Source: Burkholderiales bacterium
GTDB lineage: Bacteria; Pseudomonadota; Gammaproteobacteria; Burkholderiales; Burkholderiaceae_C
Direction: 5' to 3'
NCBI GenBank assembly: GCA_026400105.1
Contig: JAPLPQ010000094.1
Span: 1-49,888 of the forward strand
DNA: 49,888 nt
Shown here: one piece after another, positions 30,052 through 38,884 of the stretch
Layout: every line of letters starts with the position of its first letter
Position numbering within the stretch: the first letter of the stretch is position 1
The notes under the pieces: model-generated
What the model was told of the DNA's origin: nothing
The model's input: the letters and a program-made list of their open reading frames with translations, nothing else
Database searches by the model: none
Made by a program: the position numbers and the translations under genes

Positions 30052-31425
30052 ATGTCAAACAGCACCGAACACCCCATCCATTTCAAACGCCTGCAACGCG
30101 AGGAGTCGGCCAGCTTTGACCGCAGCACGCTGGACTACATCCACCGTGCCTCCAGCACCGGCCTGTACGAGATCCGCGGCCTGGGCGCCAAGCGCAAGCT
30201 GCCGCACTTCGACGACCTGGTGTTCCTGACCGCCTCGCTGTCGCGTTATCCGCTCGAGGGTTACCGCGAGAAATGCTCGACCAGGACCGTGCTGGGCACG
30301 CGCTTCGCCAAGAAGCCGGTGGTGCTCGACACCCCGATCACGATCGCCGGCATGAGCTTTGGCGCCTTGTCGGCCAACGTGAAGGAAGCCCTGGGCAAGG
30401 CAGCGACCGCCATGGGCACGACCACCACCACCGGCGACGGCGGCATGACCTCGGAAGAGCGCCAGTCGTCCAAGACCCTGGTCTACCAGTGCCTGCCTTC
30501 GCGCTACGGCTTCAACCCCGACGATGTGCGCCGCGCCGATGCGATCGAGATCGTGCTCGGCCAAGGCGCCAAGCCGGGCGGCGGCGGCATGCTGCTGGGC
30601 CAGAAGGTCAACCCGCGTGTGGCCCAGATGCGTACCCTGCCGCAAGGCGTGGACCAGCGCTCGGCCAGTCGTCACCCCGACTGGACCGGCCCGGACGACC
30701 TGACCATCAAGATCCAGGAGCTGCGTGAACTCACCGACTGGGAAAAGCCGATCTACGTCAAGGTCGGCGCGACCCGGGTCTACAACGACGTCAAGCTGGC
30801 GGTGCACGCCGGCGCCGACGTGGTGGTGGTCGATGGCATGCAAGGTGGCACGGCCGCCACACAGACCTGCTTCATCGAACATGCCGGCATTCCCACGCTG
30901 GCGGCGGTGCGCCAGGCCGTTGCCGCGCTGCAGGACCTGGACATGATCGGCAAGGTGCAACTGATCGTCTCGGGTGGCATTCGCTCCGGCGCCGATGTGG
31001 CCAAGGCCCTGGCCCTGGGCGCCGATGCCGTGGCGATCGGCCAGGGCGTGCTGATGGCCCTGGGCTGCAACCGCGACTCCTACCAGCAAGGTGGCCAGAC
31101 CCATAGCGCCGAGGCCGACTACACCGCGCTCGGCACCCAGGCCGGTTATTGCCACCACTGCCATACCGGCAAATGCCCGGTGGGCGTGACCACGCAAGAC
31201 GCCATCCTGGAGCAGCGCCTCGAGCCCGACAACGGCGCCAAGCATGTCAAGAACTACCTCAAGACCTTGACCATGGAGCTGACCACGCTGGCGCGCGCCT
31301 GCGGCAAGCAGGACGTGCACCATCTGGAGCCGGAAGACCTGGTGGCCCTGACGGTGGAAGCCGCCGCCATGGCCAAGGTGCCGCTGGCCGGCACCCATTG
31401 GATTCCAGGTCACAACCTCGGCTGA
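30052..31425 (+). CDS. mgsC: N-methylglutamate synthase subunit C (FMN-binding glutamate synthase-like)
   Basis: The 457-residue protein is a glutamate-synthase FMN barrel. It has GMSFGALSANVKEALGKAA, PGGGGMLLGQKVNP, VVVVDGMQGGTAATQ and the phosphate-binding segment VSGGIRSGADVAKALALGAD. Cys367, Cys370 and Cys375 (CHHCHTGKCP) match the iron-sulfur cluster site. The MgsABC complex makes N-methylglutamate from 2-oxoglutarate and the methylamine released by MgsA. Homologues appear as GlxD or glutamate synthase large-subunit-like; the context with gmaS supports Mgs. Confidence 0.9.
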   Translation: MSNSTEHPIHFKRLQREESASFDRSTLDYIHRASSTGLYEIRGLGAKRKLPHFDDLVFLTASLSRYPLEGYREKCSTRTVLGTRFAKKPVVLDTPITIAGMSFGALSANVKEALGKAATAMGTTTTTGDGGMTSEERQSSKTLVYQCLPSRYGFNPDDVRRADAIEIVLGQGAKPGGGGMLLGQKVNPRVAQMRTLPQGVDQRSASRHPDWTGPDDLTIKIQELRELTDWEKPIYVKVGATRVYNDVKLAVHAGADVVVVDGMQGGTAATQTCFIEHAGIPTLAAVRQAVAALQDLDMIGKVQLIVSGGIRSGADVAKALALGADAVAIGQGVLMALGCNRDSYQQGGQTHSAEADYTALGTQAGYCHHCHTGKCPVGVTTQDAILEQRLEPDNGAKHVKNYLKTLTMELTTLARACGKQDVHHLEPEDLVALTVEAAAMAKVPLAGTHWIPGHNLG

Positions 31426-31440
31426 GCCCAGGAGCGCACC

Positions 31441-32025
31441 ATGAAGCTACCGCCCTCCGAGGTCACAAGCCGGCCGGTCTATCTGCCGCTCGCACCCGAG
31501 CTGGCAGCCGGTCGCCACTGGCTGGTGCTCGACGCACCGTCCATGGACGAAGTCTTGTTGGCCGATCTGGCCAGCGCCTTCGCCCCGGTGGCCGAACGCC
31601 TGCAGGTCTGGTCGATCGGGCCGCTGCAACAGGCCATGGGCCTGGGCCCGGTCACGCTGCTGGCCGACCTCAAGGCCCTGGCCAGCGCACTGGCCGGCCA
31701 GGGGCCGCTGCGCGTGAGCGACCGGCTCTTCGTGCAGGGCAGCGAGCCCTTTGTCTGGTCGGTGTTTCTGGCTGCACGCCAGCTGGGTCTGGCCGAGAGC
31801 CAGATTCAGCTCGCCCATGCGGGCAGTCAGCGCCGGCGCGTCTGGTGCACCCACTGCCATGGTTTCACCGAGGGCGTGAGCAGCTCCACCGTGGCTTGCG
31901 CGGGCTGCGGACGCGAGCTTCTGGTGCGCGACCATTTTTCCCGTCGCCATGGCGCCTTCATGGGTGTGATGGTCGATGCCGAAGTGCCGGGCCAACGGCC
32001 CGTGCGTGAGGAGCTGTTTCCATGA
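31441..32025 (+). CDS. dmmA: dimethylamine monooxygenase small subunit (DmmA family)
   Basis: This 194-residue protein has a C-terminal four-cysteine module (Cys136/Cys139 and Cys153/Cys156, CxxC-x13-CxxC) that likely binds zinc or iron, followed by DHFSRRHGAFMGVMVD. It matches my recollection of the DmmA subunit of the heme-dependent oxidative N-demethylase, whose exact role is not settled. The identity rests partly on context: it overlaps the reductase gene by 4 bp and the heme subunit follows. It begins 15 bp after mgsC. Confidence 0.82.
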   Translation: MKLPPSEVTSRPVYLPLAPELAAGRHWLVLDAPSMDEVLLADLASAFAPVAERLQVWSIGPLQQAMGLGPVTLLADLKALASALAGQGPLRVSDRLFVQGSEPFVWSVFLAARQLGLAESQIQLAHAGSQRRRVWCTHCHGFTEGVSSSTVACAGCGRELLVRDHFSRRHGAFMGVMVDAEVPGQRPVREELFP

Positions 32026-32975
32026 TCTCGAGCGGTTTGAAACTCAAGGTGGTGGCGGTCAATGACATCGCCCCCAGCCTGCGCCAACTCAGCCTGGCCA
32101 GCGTGGACGGATCGGTGCTGCCGCCCAATGGTGCGGGCTCGCATGTGCTGTTCAGCCTGCCCGGCCAGGGCCGTTTGCACCGCAACGCCTATTCGCTGAT
32201 CAACCCGCCGGGCAGCCGCAGCCAGTACGACATCATCGTGCGCCGCGTGCCGGCCTCGCGCGGCGGCTCGGCCGCGGTGCACGAGCGCTTGCAACTGGGC
32301 GACGTGATCGAGGCCCAGCTGCCGGCCAACCTGTTTCCGCCGCAACGCGGCGCGCGCCAGCACCTGATGATCGCGGGCGGCATCGGCATCACGCCGTTTC
32401 TCTCCTACATCCAGGATGCCGGCGTCAAGGCCAGCGGCTATGCGCTGCACCTGTGCTGCCGCGAATCCGAGCAGGACGTGTTCGCGCCCTGGCTGCCGGC
32501 TGGCGATCCGCAGGTGTTCTTCCATTGGGATGCCGAGGGCCATCGCCTCGACATTCCGGCGCTGCTGGCACAGCAGCCGGCCGGCACGCATCTGTATGTC
32601 TGCGGCCCGAGCGAGCTGAACCAGGCCGTGTTGAGCGCGGCCCAGGCCCAGGGCTGGCCCGCCAGCCAGGTGCACAGCGAGCTGTTTGGCGCTGCGGCCA
32701 GCGGCGGCACCTCGTTCGAGGCCGTGCTGAAAAAGAGCGGCCAGAGCGTGCGGGTGGGCGAAGACGAAAGCCTGCTCGAGGCGATCGAGCGCCTGGGGGT
32801 GGTCGCGCCCTGTCTGTGCCGCGGCGGCGCCTGCGGCGTGTGCGTGACGCCGCTGCTCGAAGGCGAGGCCGAACACCGCGACCACTACCTGAGTGCCAGC
32901 GACAAGGCGCAAGGCCGGCTGATCATGCCCTGTGTCTCGCGCGCCCGCGGACCGCGCCTCGTGCTCGATCTCTGA
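32022..32975 (+). CDS. dmmB: dimethylamine monooxygenase reductase subunit (DmmB; FMN/NAD(P)H/2Fe-2S)
   Basis: The 317-residue protein has the phthalate-dioxygenase-reductase layout. A flavin-binding barrel (RNAYSLINPPGSR) is followed by a nucleotide-binding domain (MIAGGIGITPFLSYIQ) and a C-terminal plant-type ferredoxin domain. Cys266, Cys271, Cys274 and Cys304 give the C-x4-C-x2-C-x29-C 2Fe-2S pattern. It should pass NAD(P)H electrons to the heme subunit encoded next. The ATG overlaps the dmmA stop (ATGA at 32022-32025). Confidence 0.9.
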   Translation: MISSGLKLKVVAVNDIAPSLRQLSLASVDGSVLPPNGAGSHVLFSLPGQGRLHRNAYSLINPPGSRSQYDIIVRRVPASRGGSAAVHERLQLGDVIEAQLPANLFPPQRGARQHLMIAGGIGITPFLSYIQDAGVKASGYALHLCCRESEQDVFAPWLPAGDPQVFFHWDAEGHRLDIPALLAQQPAGTHLYVCGPSELNQAVLSAAQAQGWPASQVHSELFGAAASGGTSFEAVLKKSGQSVRVGEDESLLEAIERLGVVAPCLCRGGACGVCVTPLLEGEAEHRDHYLSASDKAQGRLIMPCVSRARGPRLVLDL

Positions 32976-33005
32976 AGGTTTTCCTCTTTCAAGGCCCAGA
33001 CCACC

Positions 33006-34085
33006 ATGTCCATCGTTTTCAAACCCGACGAGACCTTTCGCGGCGACTACAGCTATCGCAACAGCGAAGAGGCCATCCTGCGTTTCCCGTTTCCCTTCCC
33101 GGACGACCAGTACATGTACAGCGTCAACATGGAACCGCACCAGCCCAAGGGCGCGAGCGCGGTCTATGAACACGGCTTTGACGTGGACGAGCACTACATC
33201 GCGGAATGCCGCGACAAGGCGATCACGCTCGAGCGCGACCCGGGCCGCTGCCAGGTGCTGCCTCACATGCAGATGGCCGAGTGGGACACGCTGGAGCTGC
33301 TCATGGACAGCCTGAGCGCTGACTACCCCGAGCATTTCTCGCTCAGCAAGACCGGCACCGACTTCGGCGCCCACTGGACCTGGATCAACCGCCCGCTGGG
33401 CATCGAGCAGAGCTTCGTGTTCGGCGACGCCGCCACCTTGCCTTGCGGCCCGTTCGAATACATCACGCGCCAGGCCCAGGGCGATTTCGCGATCTGCGAC
33501 CAGCGCGAGGACAACCTGTTTCTCGATGCCGGCATGGTGACCTCGCAGGCCGACTGGTCGCTCGACTTCAATGTCGGCATGAGCTTCATGAAGTGGCACG
33601 GCCCGGTGCCGCTGGCGCACCAGGCCGGCGTGTTCGAGCGCGCCTTGAAATACCTGCTGATGATCCGTCAGGGCCAGCCGGTGCGCCGTCTGAACTGGAC
33701 CATGACGGTGAACCCGCGCCTGGATACCTCGCCCGAGACCTTCCCCGAATGGGGCCCGGACCGCGCCTCGCTGACCCCCGAGAACATCGGCCGCAAGCTG
33801 CACCTGCGCGTGGAACTGCAAACCCTGTGGCGCCTGCCGCGCAGCAACGCCTTGCTGTTCCCGATCCGCTGCTACCTGGCCTCGCTGGACGAGCTGGTGC
33901 GGGTGCCCAAGTGGGGCAAGCGCCTGTCGCGCGTGCTCGCCACGCTGCCGCAGCCGCTGGCCGAATACAAGGGCCTGAGCCGCTTCCTGCCCACTGCCGT
34001 GGCTTATCTCGCCGCGTTTGACGATGGCAGCGCGATCAGCAAAGGCACCGAGGCCGAGACCGCCGAGCTTGCCGCCGCCATCTGA
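33006..34085 (+). CDS. dmmC: dimethylamine monooxygenase heme subunit (DmmC; DUF3445 heme-dependent oxidative N-demethylase)
   Basis: The 359-residue protein belongs to the DUF3445 family, the PAS-fold heme subunit of heme-dependent oxidative N-demethylases. Characteristic parts are the central KTGTDFGAHWTWINRPLGIEQ region (KTGTDFGAHWTWINRPLG), LMIRQGQPVRRLNWTMTV, and the C-terminal LHLRVELQTLWRLPRSNALLF block (LHLRVELQTLWRLPRSN). The complex uses oxygen and NAD(P)H to demethylate dimethylamine to methylamine and formaldehyde. It lies 30 bp after dmmB and 43 bp before dmmD, the complete set for this enzyme. Confidence 0.9.
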   Translation: MSIVFKPDETFRGDYSYRNSEEAILRFPFPFPDDQYMYSVNMEPHQPKGASAVYEHGFDVDEHYIAECRDKAITLERDPGRCQVLPHMQMAEWDTLELLMDSLSADYPEHFSLSKTGTDFGAHWTWINRPLGIEQSFVFGDAATLPCGPFEYITRQAQGDFAICDQREDNLFLDAGMVTSQADWSLDFNVGMSFMKWHGPVPLAHQAGVFERALKYLLMIRQGQPVRRLNWTMTVNPRLDTSPETFPEWGPDRASLTPENIGRKLHLRVELQTLWRLPRSNALLFPIRCYLASLDELVRVPKWGKRLSRVLATLPQPLAEYKGLSRFLPTAVAYLAAFDDGSAISKGTEAETAELAAAI

Positions 34086-34128
34086 ATTCTTTCTTCCCTC
34101 TTTGTTCACCTTCTGACTGGAGCATCAC

Positions 34129-35259
34129 ATGACCTCTTGGCGCATCTCAGCCCTGGCCGATCGACATCGCGCACTCGGCTCTACCCTGGGCGACTGGAAC
34201 GGCCTGGGCACGCCCTGGACCTATTCCACCGACCTGGCCGAAGAACACGAAGCCATCCGCACCAAGGCCGGCCTGATGGACGTGTCGGGCCTGAAGAAAG
34301 TGCACCTGGTCGGCCCGCACGCCGAAGCCCTGCTGAACCAGGCCACCACGCGCAACGTCAGCAAGCTCTACCCGGGCAAATCGGTCTACGCCTGCATGCT
34401 CAACGAGGCTGGCAAATTCATCGACGACTGCGTGATCTACCGCATCTCGCCCAATGCCTTCATGGTGGTGCATGGCGCGGGCCAGGGCCACGAGATCCTG
34501 ACCCGCGGTGCGGTGGGCCGCAACGTGGCGATCCTGTTCGACGACGACCTGCACGATCTGTCGCTGCAAGGCCCGCTGGCGGTGAATTTCCTGGAAAAGT
34601 TCGTGCCCGGCGTGCGCCAGCTGCCGTACTTCCACCACATGCACACCACGCTGTTTGGCGCGCCGATCATGCTCTCGCGCACCGGCTACACCGGCGAGCG
34701 TGGCTACGAGATCTTCTGCAAGGCCGCCGATGCGCCCAGGATCTGGGACATGGTGCTGGCCGAGGGCAAGGCCATGGGCATCATGCCCTGCTCGTTCACC
34801 ACGCTGGACTGGCTGCGCGTGGAGAGCTCGCTGATGTTCTACCCCTACGACAACTCCGACATGTACCCGATGGAGGGCGAACCGATCGGCGACACGCTCT
34901 GGGAGCTCGGTCTGGACTTCACCGTCTCGCCGGGCAAGACCGAGTTCCGCGGCGCCGCCGAACATTACCGCCTGCAGGGCAAGGAGCGCTTCAAGATCTT
35001 CGGCATCGAGCTGGAACAGCTCGAAGCCGCGCAAGCCGGCGACGGCCTGTGGGACGGCGAGCAGAAGGTGGGCTTCGTGACCTGCGGCATGGTCTCGCGC
35101 CTGACCCAGCGCTCGATGGCCATCGCCCGCCTGGACCCGGCCTACGCCGTGCCCGGCCGCGCCCTCGAGCTGCGCGGCGCCGCGCTGACCTGCGCCGCCA
35201 CGACAGCCAGCCTGCCGTTCGACGATCCCCAGAAAACCAAACGCACGGCCAAGGACTGA
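34129..35259 (+). CDS. dmmD: GcvT-family tetrahydrofolate-binding subunit (DmmD-like)
   Basis: The 376-residue aminomethyltransferase-fold protein carries the GcvT pattern GLMDVSGLKKVHLVGPHAE, SRTGYTGERGYEIFC and LDWLRVESSLMFY. In the dimethylamine demethylase system the folate-binding subunit captures formaldehyde as 5,10-methylenetetrahydrofolate. No gcvH or gcvP is present, so a glycine cleavage role is unlikely. The following purU and folD would process the one-carbon unit. In Methylocella dmmD leads the operon; here it trails dmmABC. Confidence 0.87.
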   Translation: MTSWRISALADRHRALGSTLGDWNGLGTPWTYSTDLAEEHEAIRTKAGLMDVSGLKKVHLVGPHAEALLNQATTRNVSKLYPGKSVYACMLNEAGKFIDDCVIYRISPNAFMVVHGAGQGHEILTRGAVGRNVAILFDDDLHDLSLQGPLAVNFLEKFVPGVRQLPYFHHMHTTLFGAPIMLSRTGYTGERGYEIFCKAADAPRIWDMVLAEGKAMGIMPCSFTTLDWLRVESSLMFYPYDNSDMYPMEGEPIGDTLWELGLDFTVSPGKTEFRGAAEHYRLQGKERFKIFGIELEQLEAAQAGDGLWDGEQKVGFVTCGMVSRLTQRSMAIARLDPAYAVPGRALELRGAALTCAATTASLPFDDPQKTKRTAKD

Positions 35260-35267
35260 GCCACGCC

Positions 35268-36131
35268 ATGACTACCACCACCCGCCGCTATACCCTGTCC
35301 CTGTCCTGCCCCGACCGCGTCGGCATCGTCGCCGCAGTCAGCAATTTCCTTGCCGCGCACAGCGGCTGGATCACCGAGGCCAGCCACCACGCCGATACCG
35401 AGTCGCAGCGATTCTTCATGCGCCAGGAGCTGCTGGCCGACTCGTTGACGCTCGACATCGATACCCTGCGTTCCGAGTTCGCCAAGATCGCCGCGCCCTT
35501 CGACATGAAATGGCGCATCTCGGACAGCGCGCGCAAGAAGCGCGTCGTGATCCTGGTGAGCAAGCAGGAGCATTGCCTCTATGACCTGCTGGGACGCTGG
35601 CAGTCGGGCGAGCTCGACATCGACATCCCCTGCGTTATCTCCAACCACGAGACCTTTCGCGGCCTGGTCGAGTGGCACGGCATCCCGTTCCACCATGTGC
35701 CGGTCACACCCGACACCAAGGCCGCGGCCTACGCCAAGGTGGAGCAGCTTTATGTCGAGGCCGAGGCCGACGTGATGGTGCTGGCGCGCTACATGCAGAT
35801 CCTCTCGCCCGGGCTGTGCGAGAAGTTCCCGGGCCAGATCATCAACATCCACCACAGCTTCCTGCCCAGCTTCGTCGGTGCCAAGCCCTACCACCAGGCC
35901 TTCAAGCGCGGTGTCAAGCTGATCGGCGCGACCTGCCACTTCGTCACTTCCGACCTCGACGAGGGGCCGATCATCGAGCAGGACGTGGTCCGCATCGACC
36001 ACTCCGACGTGCCCGAGGAGCTGGTGCGCAGCGGCAAGGACGTGGAGAAGGCGGTGCTGGCCCGTGGCCTGCGCTACCACCTGGAAGACCGGGTGCTGAT
36101 CGACGGCAACAAGACCGTGGTGTTTCGCTGA
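35268..36131 (+). CDS. purU: formyltetrahydrofolate deformylase PurU
   Basis: The 287-residue protein has an N-terminal ACT domain (about residues 7-80, LSLSCPDRVGIVAAVSNFL) and a formyltransferase-fold hydrolase domain with INIHHSFLPSFVGAKPYHQA and HFVTSDLDEGPIIEQ. It hydrolyses 10-formyltetrahydrofolate to formate and free tetrahydrofolate. In this operon it gives the exit step for one-carbon units from TMAO and dimethylamine demethylation. The ATG at 35268 is 8 bp past dmmD. Confidence 0.93.
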   Translation: MTTTTRRYTLSLSCPDRVGIVAAVSNFLAAHSGWITEASHHADTESQRFFMRQELLADSLTLDIDTLRSEFAKIAAPFDMKWRISDSARKKRVVILVSKQEHCLYDLLGRWQSGELDIDIPCVISNHETFRGLVEWHGIPFHHVPVTPDTKAAAYAKVEQLYVEAEADVMVLARYMQILSPGLCEKFPGQIINIHHSFLPSFVGAKPYHQAFKRGVKLIGATCHFVTSDLDEGPIIEQDVVRIDHSDVPEELVRSGKDVEKAVLARGLRYHLEDRVLIDGNKTVVFR

Positions 36132-36141
36132 AGGACCGGCC

Positions 36142-37047
36142 ATGACCGCACAGATCATCGACGGCAAGGCCCTGGCCAAGCAGCTGCGCATCGGCTTTCG
36201 CCAGCGCGTCGAGCAGCTCAAGGCCCGGGGCGTCTCGCCCGGTCTGGCCGTGATCCTGGTCGGCGACAACCCGGCCTCCCGGGTCTATGTCGGCAACAAG
36301 ATCAAGGCCTGCGAGGAGTGCGGTGTGCGCTCCCTGCACCTGGGGCTTGCTGCCGATGTCAGCGAGGCCGAGGTGCTGCTCACGATCGAGCGCCTCAACC
36401 AGGACGACAGCATCCACGGCATCCTGATCCAGCTGCCGTTGCCGCCGCATATCCAGCTCGCCCGGGTGCTGGAGGCGATCTCGGTGCACAAGGACGTGGA
36501 TGGCTTTCACCTCTACAACGTGGGCGCCCTGGTCAGCGGCAACAGCATCTTTCCGCCCTGCACACCCTATGGCGTGCAGCTGCTGCTCGACACGACAGGC
36601 ATCGACGTGGCCGGCAAGAACGCGGTGGTGGTAGGCGCGAGCAACATCGTAGGCAAGCCCATGGGCCTGATGCTGCTGCAGCGCGAAGCCACGGTCACCA
36701 TCTGCCACGCCAGGACGCGCGACCTGGCCCAGCACACCATCCTGGCCGACATCCTGATCGTGGCCGCAGGCAAGCCCGGGCTGATCGTGCCGCAGATGGT
36801 CAAGGAGGGGGCTATCGTGATCGACGTCGGCATCAACCGCCTGCCGGATGGCCGCATCGTCGGGGACGTGTGTTTCGACGCGGTGAAGGAAAAGGCTTCC
36901 TGGATCACGCCGGTGCCTGGCGGCGTCGGACCGATGACGGTCACGATGCTGATCGAGAACACCCTGCGTTCGGCCGAACGCAGCTTCCAGGCGCCTGGCG
37001 AGGTGGCGTTCCAGGCCTGGGAAGCGCCCACCGTCAAGTCAGCATGA
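36142..37047 (+). CDS. folD: bifunctional methylenetetrahydrofolate dehydrogenase/cyclohydrolase FolD
   Basis: The 301-residue protein shows LAVILVGDNPASRVYVGNK, ILIQLPLPPHI, the Rossmann motif VVVGASNIVGKPMG and the C-terminal TPVPGGVGPMTVTML. FolD converts methylene- to methenyl- and then 10-formyltetrahydrofolate with NADP. Placed after purU, it completes the route from methylene-THF to formate. The C-terminal 15 residues extend slightly past the family core. Its stop overlaps the next start (ATGA at 37044-37047). Confidence 0.95.
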   Translation: MTAQIIDGKALAKQLRIGFRQRVEQLKARGVSPGLAVILVGDNPASRVYVGNKIKACEECGVRSLHLGLAADVSEAEVLLTIERLNQDDSIHGILIQLPLPPHIQLARVLEAISVHKDVDGFHLYNVGALVSGNSIFPPCTPYGVQLLLDTTGIDVAGKNAVVVGASNIVGKPMGLMLLQREATVTICHARTRDLAQHTILADILIVAAGKPGLIVPQMVKEGAIVIDVGINRLPDGRIVGDVCFDAVKEKASWITPVPGGVGPMTVTMLIENTLRSAERSFQAPGEVAFQAWEAPTVKSA

Positions 37048-37508
37048 CGGCCGACACCGTCATGGCACCGAACTGCCCGGCGGTCGAGATCGGTCAGCAC
37101 CTGGCGCCCTTGCTCGGGCGCCAGGTGCTGAGCTTTTCGGGGCTGCGCATCGAGGCGCCGATCGGCATCCTCGCGCATGAAAAGACCGCTCCGCAAGCGA
37201 TCCGGGTCGATGTCGAGCTCCACCAGGGCCTGCAGCCGCTGCGCCCGGGTGACCATATCCAGCAGGTGCTGGACTACCGCGAGGTGCGCCAGATCATCGT
37301 GAGCGAATGCACGGCCGGCCATGTCAACCTGCTCGAGAGCCTGGTCGGCCAGCTCGCGCTGCGCCTGGGGCGCCTGCCCGGCATCCTCGGTGTCCGCTTG
37401 AAGATCGCGAAGCTGCATATCTTCGACGACTGCGAGGTCGCCATCTGCATGGAAACCGGCAGCTGGCATCCTGACCCAGCAAAAAAATGCCACCCAGGAT
37501 TTAACTGA
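37044..37508 (+). CDS. folB: dihydroneopterin aldolase-like protein (FolB family)
   Basis: The 154-residue protein has FolB features from about residue 30: LSFSGLRIEAPIGILAHEK, LDYREVRQII with the conserved Tyr, and LKIAKLHIFDD with the conserved Lys. The family makes 6-hydroxymethyldihydropterin for folate synthesis. An extra folB at the end of a tetrahydrofolate-dependent catabolic operon would raise folate supply; a different pterin substrate is possible. The first 30 residues are an N-terminal extension. The ATG overlaps the folD stop. Confidence 0.82.
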   Translation: MTADTVMAPNCPAVEIGQHLAPLLGRQVLSFSGLRIEAPIGILAHEKTAPQAIRVDVELHQGLQPLRPGDHIQQVLDYREVRQIIVSECTAGHVNLLESLVGQLALRLGRLPGILGVRLKIAKLHIFDDCEVAICMETGSWHPDPAKKCHPGFN

Positions 37509-37517
37509 CTGGCATTT
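37481..37517 (-). terminator. minus-strand terminator for the 88-residue protein gene
   Basis: AAATGCCA and TGGCATTT (37485-37492 and 37510-37517) form an 8-bp stem with a 17-nt loop, and the minus strand continues into seven T. It overlaps the 3' end of folB. Confidence 0.55.
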
Positions 37518-37559
37518 CCCGCGCGACGGAGTTTTTCCGGGTCGCCGCTGCGACGGCTG

Positions 37560-37826
37560 TCAGTCGGCTTGCTTGCGGGCCGAGGCGCGGATCGCTGCAG
37601 CCAGGTTCTTGACGCGCTCGACCGCATTCTGTGCCGACTCGAGCACTTCCTGCTTCTCCTCGGGCTCCAGGAACTCGATGGCATCGAGCAGGTTGGAGTG
37701 GATCAGCGACTGGCTGATCTCGATCAGTGCCTCGGGGTCGATGTTGTCTTGCGATGCGAACAGCACTGCGAGGATCATTTCGTGGCCGATGGCCTCGCCG
37801 ACGGTCTGGTTGTTGAAGGAGCGCAT
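37560..37826 (-). CDS. conserved hypothetical small protein (88 aa)
   Basis: The predicted 88-residue protein is acidic and helical in character, with no signal peptide, membrane segment or cysteine. It starts MRSFNNQTVGEAIGHEMILA and ends with a more basic helix. An AGGAAA Shine-Dalgarno sequence precedes the ATG and a terminator-like hairpin follows, which supports a real gene. I do not recognise the function. The 281 bp upstream to the next gene contain no convincing gene. Confidence 0.65.
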   Translation of the reverse strand: MRSFNNQTVGEAIGHEMILAVLFASQDNIDPEALIEISQSLIHSNLLDAIEFLEPEEKQEVLESAQNAVERVKNLAAAIRASARKQAD

Positions 37827-38107
37827 AGCTGGTTTCCTGAGGTTGAGGGGTATCGAATTTTTTTGCGGATCACTTGGCCTTCACGGGCGGGGCAGGGCGG
37901 GCAGGCGTTCAGGCCATGTCTGGCCGTCTCGGATCGAGCAGCCGCCCCGATTCACCGTGACCTGTCAGCTTAACATTGCTTCTTGACGGGTTTCTTGTTT
38001 CGTGCTGAATGATTCGCTGATGGTTGCGTGCCAGGCTCAGATCGACCAGGCGCACGCGCTGGCGCTGGTTGGCAACAGCGCGCTTGGCGTGCTGCTGCGC
38101 GGACCCG

Positions 38108-38884
38108 TCATTTCCCGATCAGGAACACCGCCGGCAGTTCCAGCGGCAGCGTGGCGGCACGCTGCTTCCAGTCCGCCACCAGCCCGCTCTGGACGCGCTG
38201 CTGCGGCAACGTGATGCCGCAGCAGACCGCCAGCCGGCTCGTGCCCTTGAGCGTCTGCAGCAGACCCTGCAGCAGCGCGGCGTTGCGGTAGGGGGTCTCG
38301 ATGAAGAGCTGGGTCTGACCGGTCTTCTGCGCCAGCGCCTCGAGCTCGCGGATGCGCTGCGCGCGGCCGCTGGCGTCGGCCGGCAGGTAGCCGACGAAGG
38401 CGAAGTTCTGGCCGTTCAGGCCGCTGGCGGCCAGTGCCAGCATCAGCGAGATCGGCCCGACCAGCGGCACCACCTCGATGCCGAGCGCGTGCGCGGCACG
38501 CACGACCGAACTGCCTGGGTCGGCGATCGCCGGCATGCCGGCCTCGCTGACCAGTCCGATGTCCTGGCCCTGCAGCGCTGCCGCCAGCAGTGGCTTGGCG
38601 TCGAAGCCGCCACCGGCGTCATGGTCACCCTTCTTGTGCACCTCGCGCGGCAGTTCGGTGATGCGCTGCTCCTGCAGTGCTGCTGCCAGCGGCTGCTGCG
38701 TGCCGACACGCTTGAGGAAGGCGCGCGTGCTCTTGGCGTTCTCGGTGACCCAATGCGTGAGGCTGGCGGCGATCACGATGGTCTGCTCCGGCAGGGCGGC
38801 GCCGAGTCCGGCATCGACCTCGCAGCCGAAGTCGAGCGGCGTCGGCACCAGATACAGCTTGCCGCGCGGCGGAGCCGCGCTCAT
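38108..38884 (-). CDS. SAM-dependent methyltransferase, RsmI-like tetrapyrrole methylase family
   Basis: The 258-residue protein belongs to the tetrapyrrole-methylase/RsmI superfamily, with LYLVPTPLDFG at the N-terminus, the IGLVSEAGMPAIADPGSSVV SAM-binding segment, and TQLFIETPYRNAALLQ. RsmI proper methylates 16S rRNA C1402, but this is a shorter, divergent member, so that activity is not assured. The ATG overlaps the stop of the Maf gene (38881-38884). Confidence 0.82.
   Translation of the reverse strand: MSAAPPRGKLYLVPTPLDFGCEVDAGLGAALPEQTIVIAASLTHWVTENAKSTRAFLKRVGTQQPLAAALQEQRITELPREVHKKGDHDAGGGFDAKPLLAAALQGQDIGLVSEAGMPAIADPGSSVVRAAHALGIEVVPLVGPISLMLALAASGLNGQNFAFVGYLPADASGRAQRIRELEALAQKTGQTQLFIETPYRNAALLQGLLQTLKGTSRLAVCCGITLPQQRVQSGLVADWKQRAATLPLELPAVFLIGK

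Noticed and set aside
34129..35259. Reading the GcvT-fold gene as part of a glycine cleavage system
   Set aside because: No gcvH or gcvP is nearby, and it follows all three dimethylamine monooxygenase subunits.
38002..38214. A 70-codon plus-strand frame preceded by a TTGACG hexamer near 37983
   Set aside because: No good -10 element is present, there is no Shine-Dalgarno sequence, and half of it lies antisense to the RsmI-like gene.
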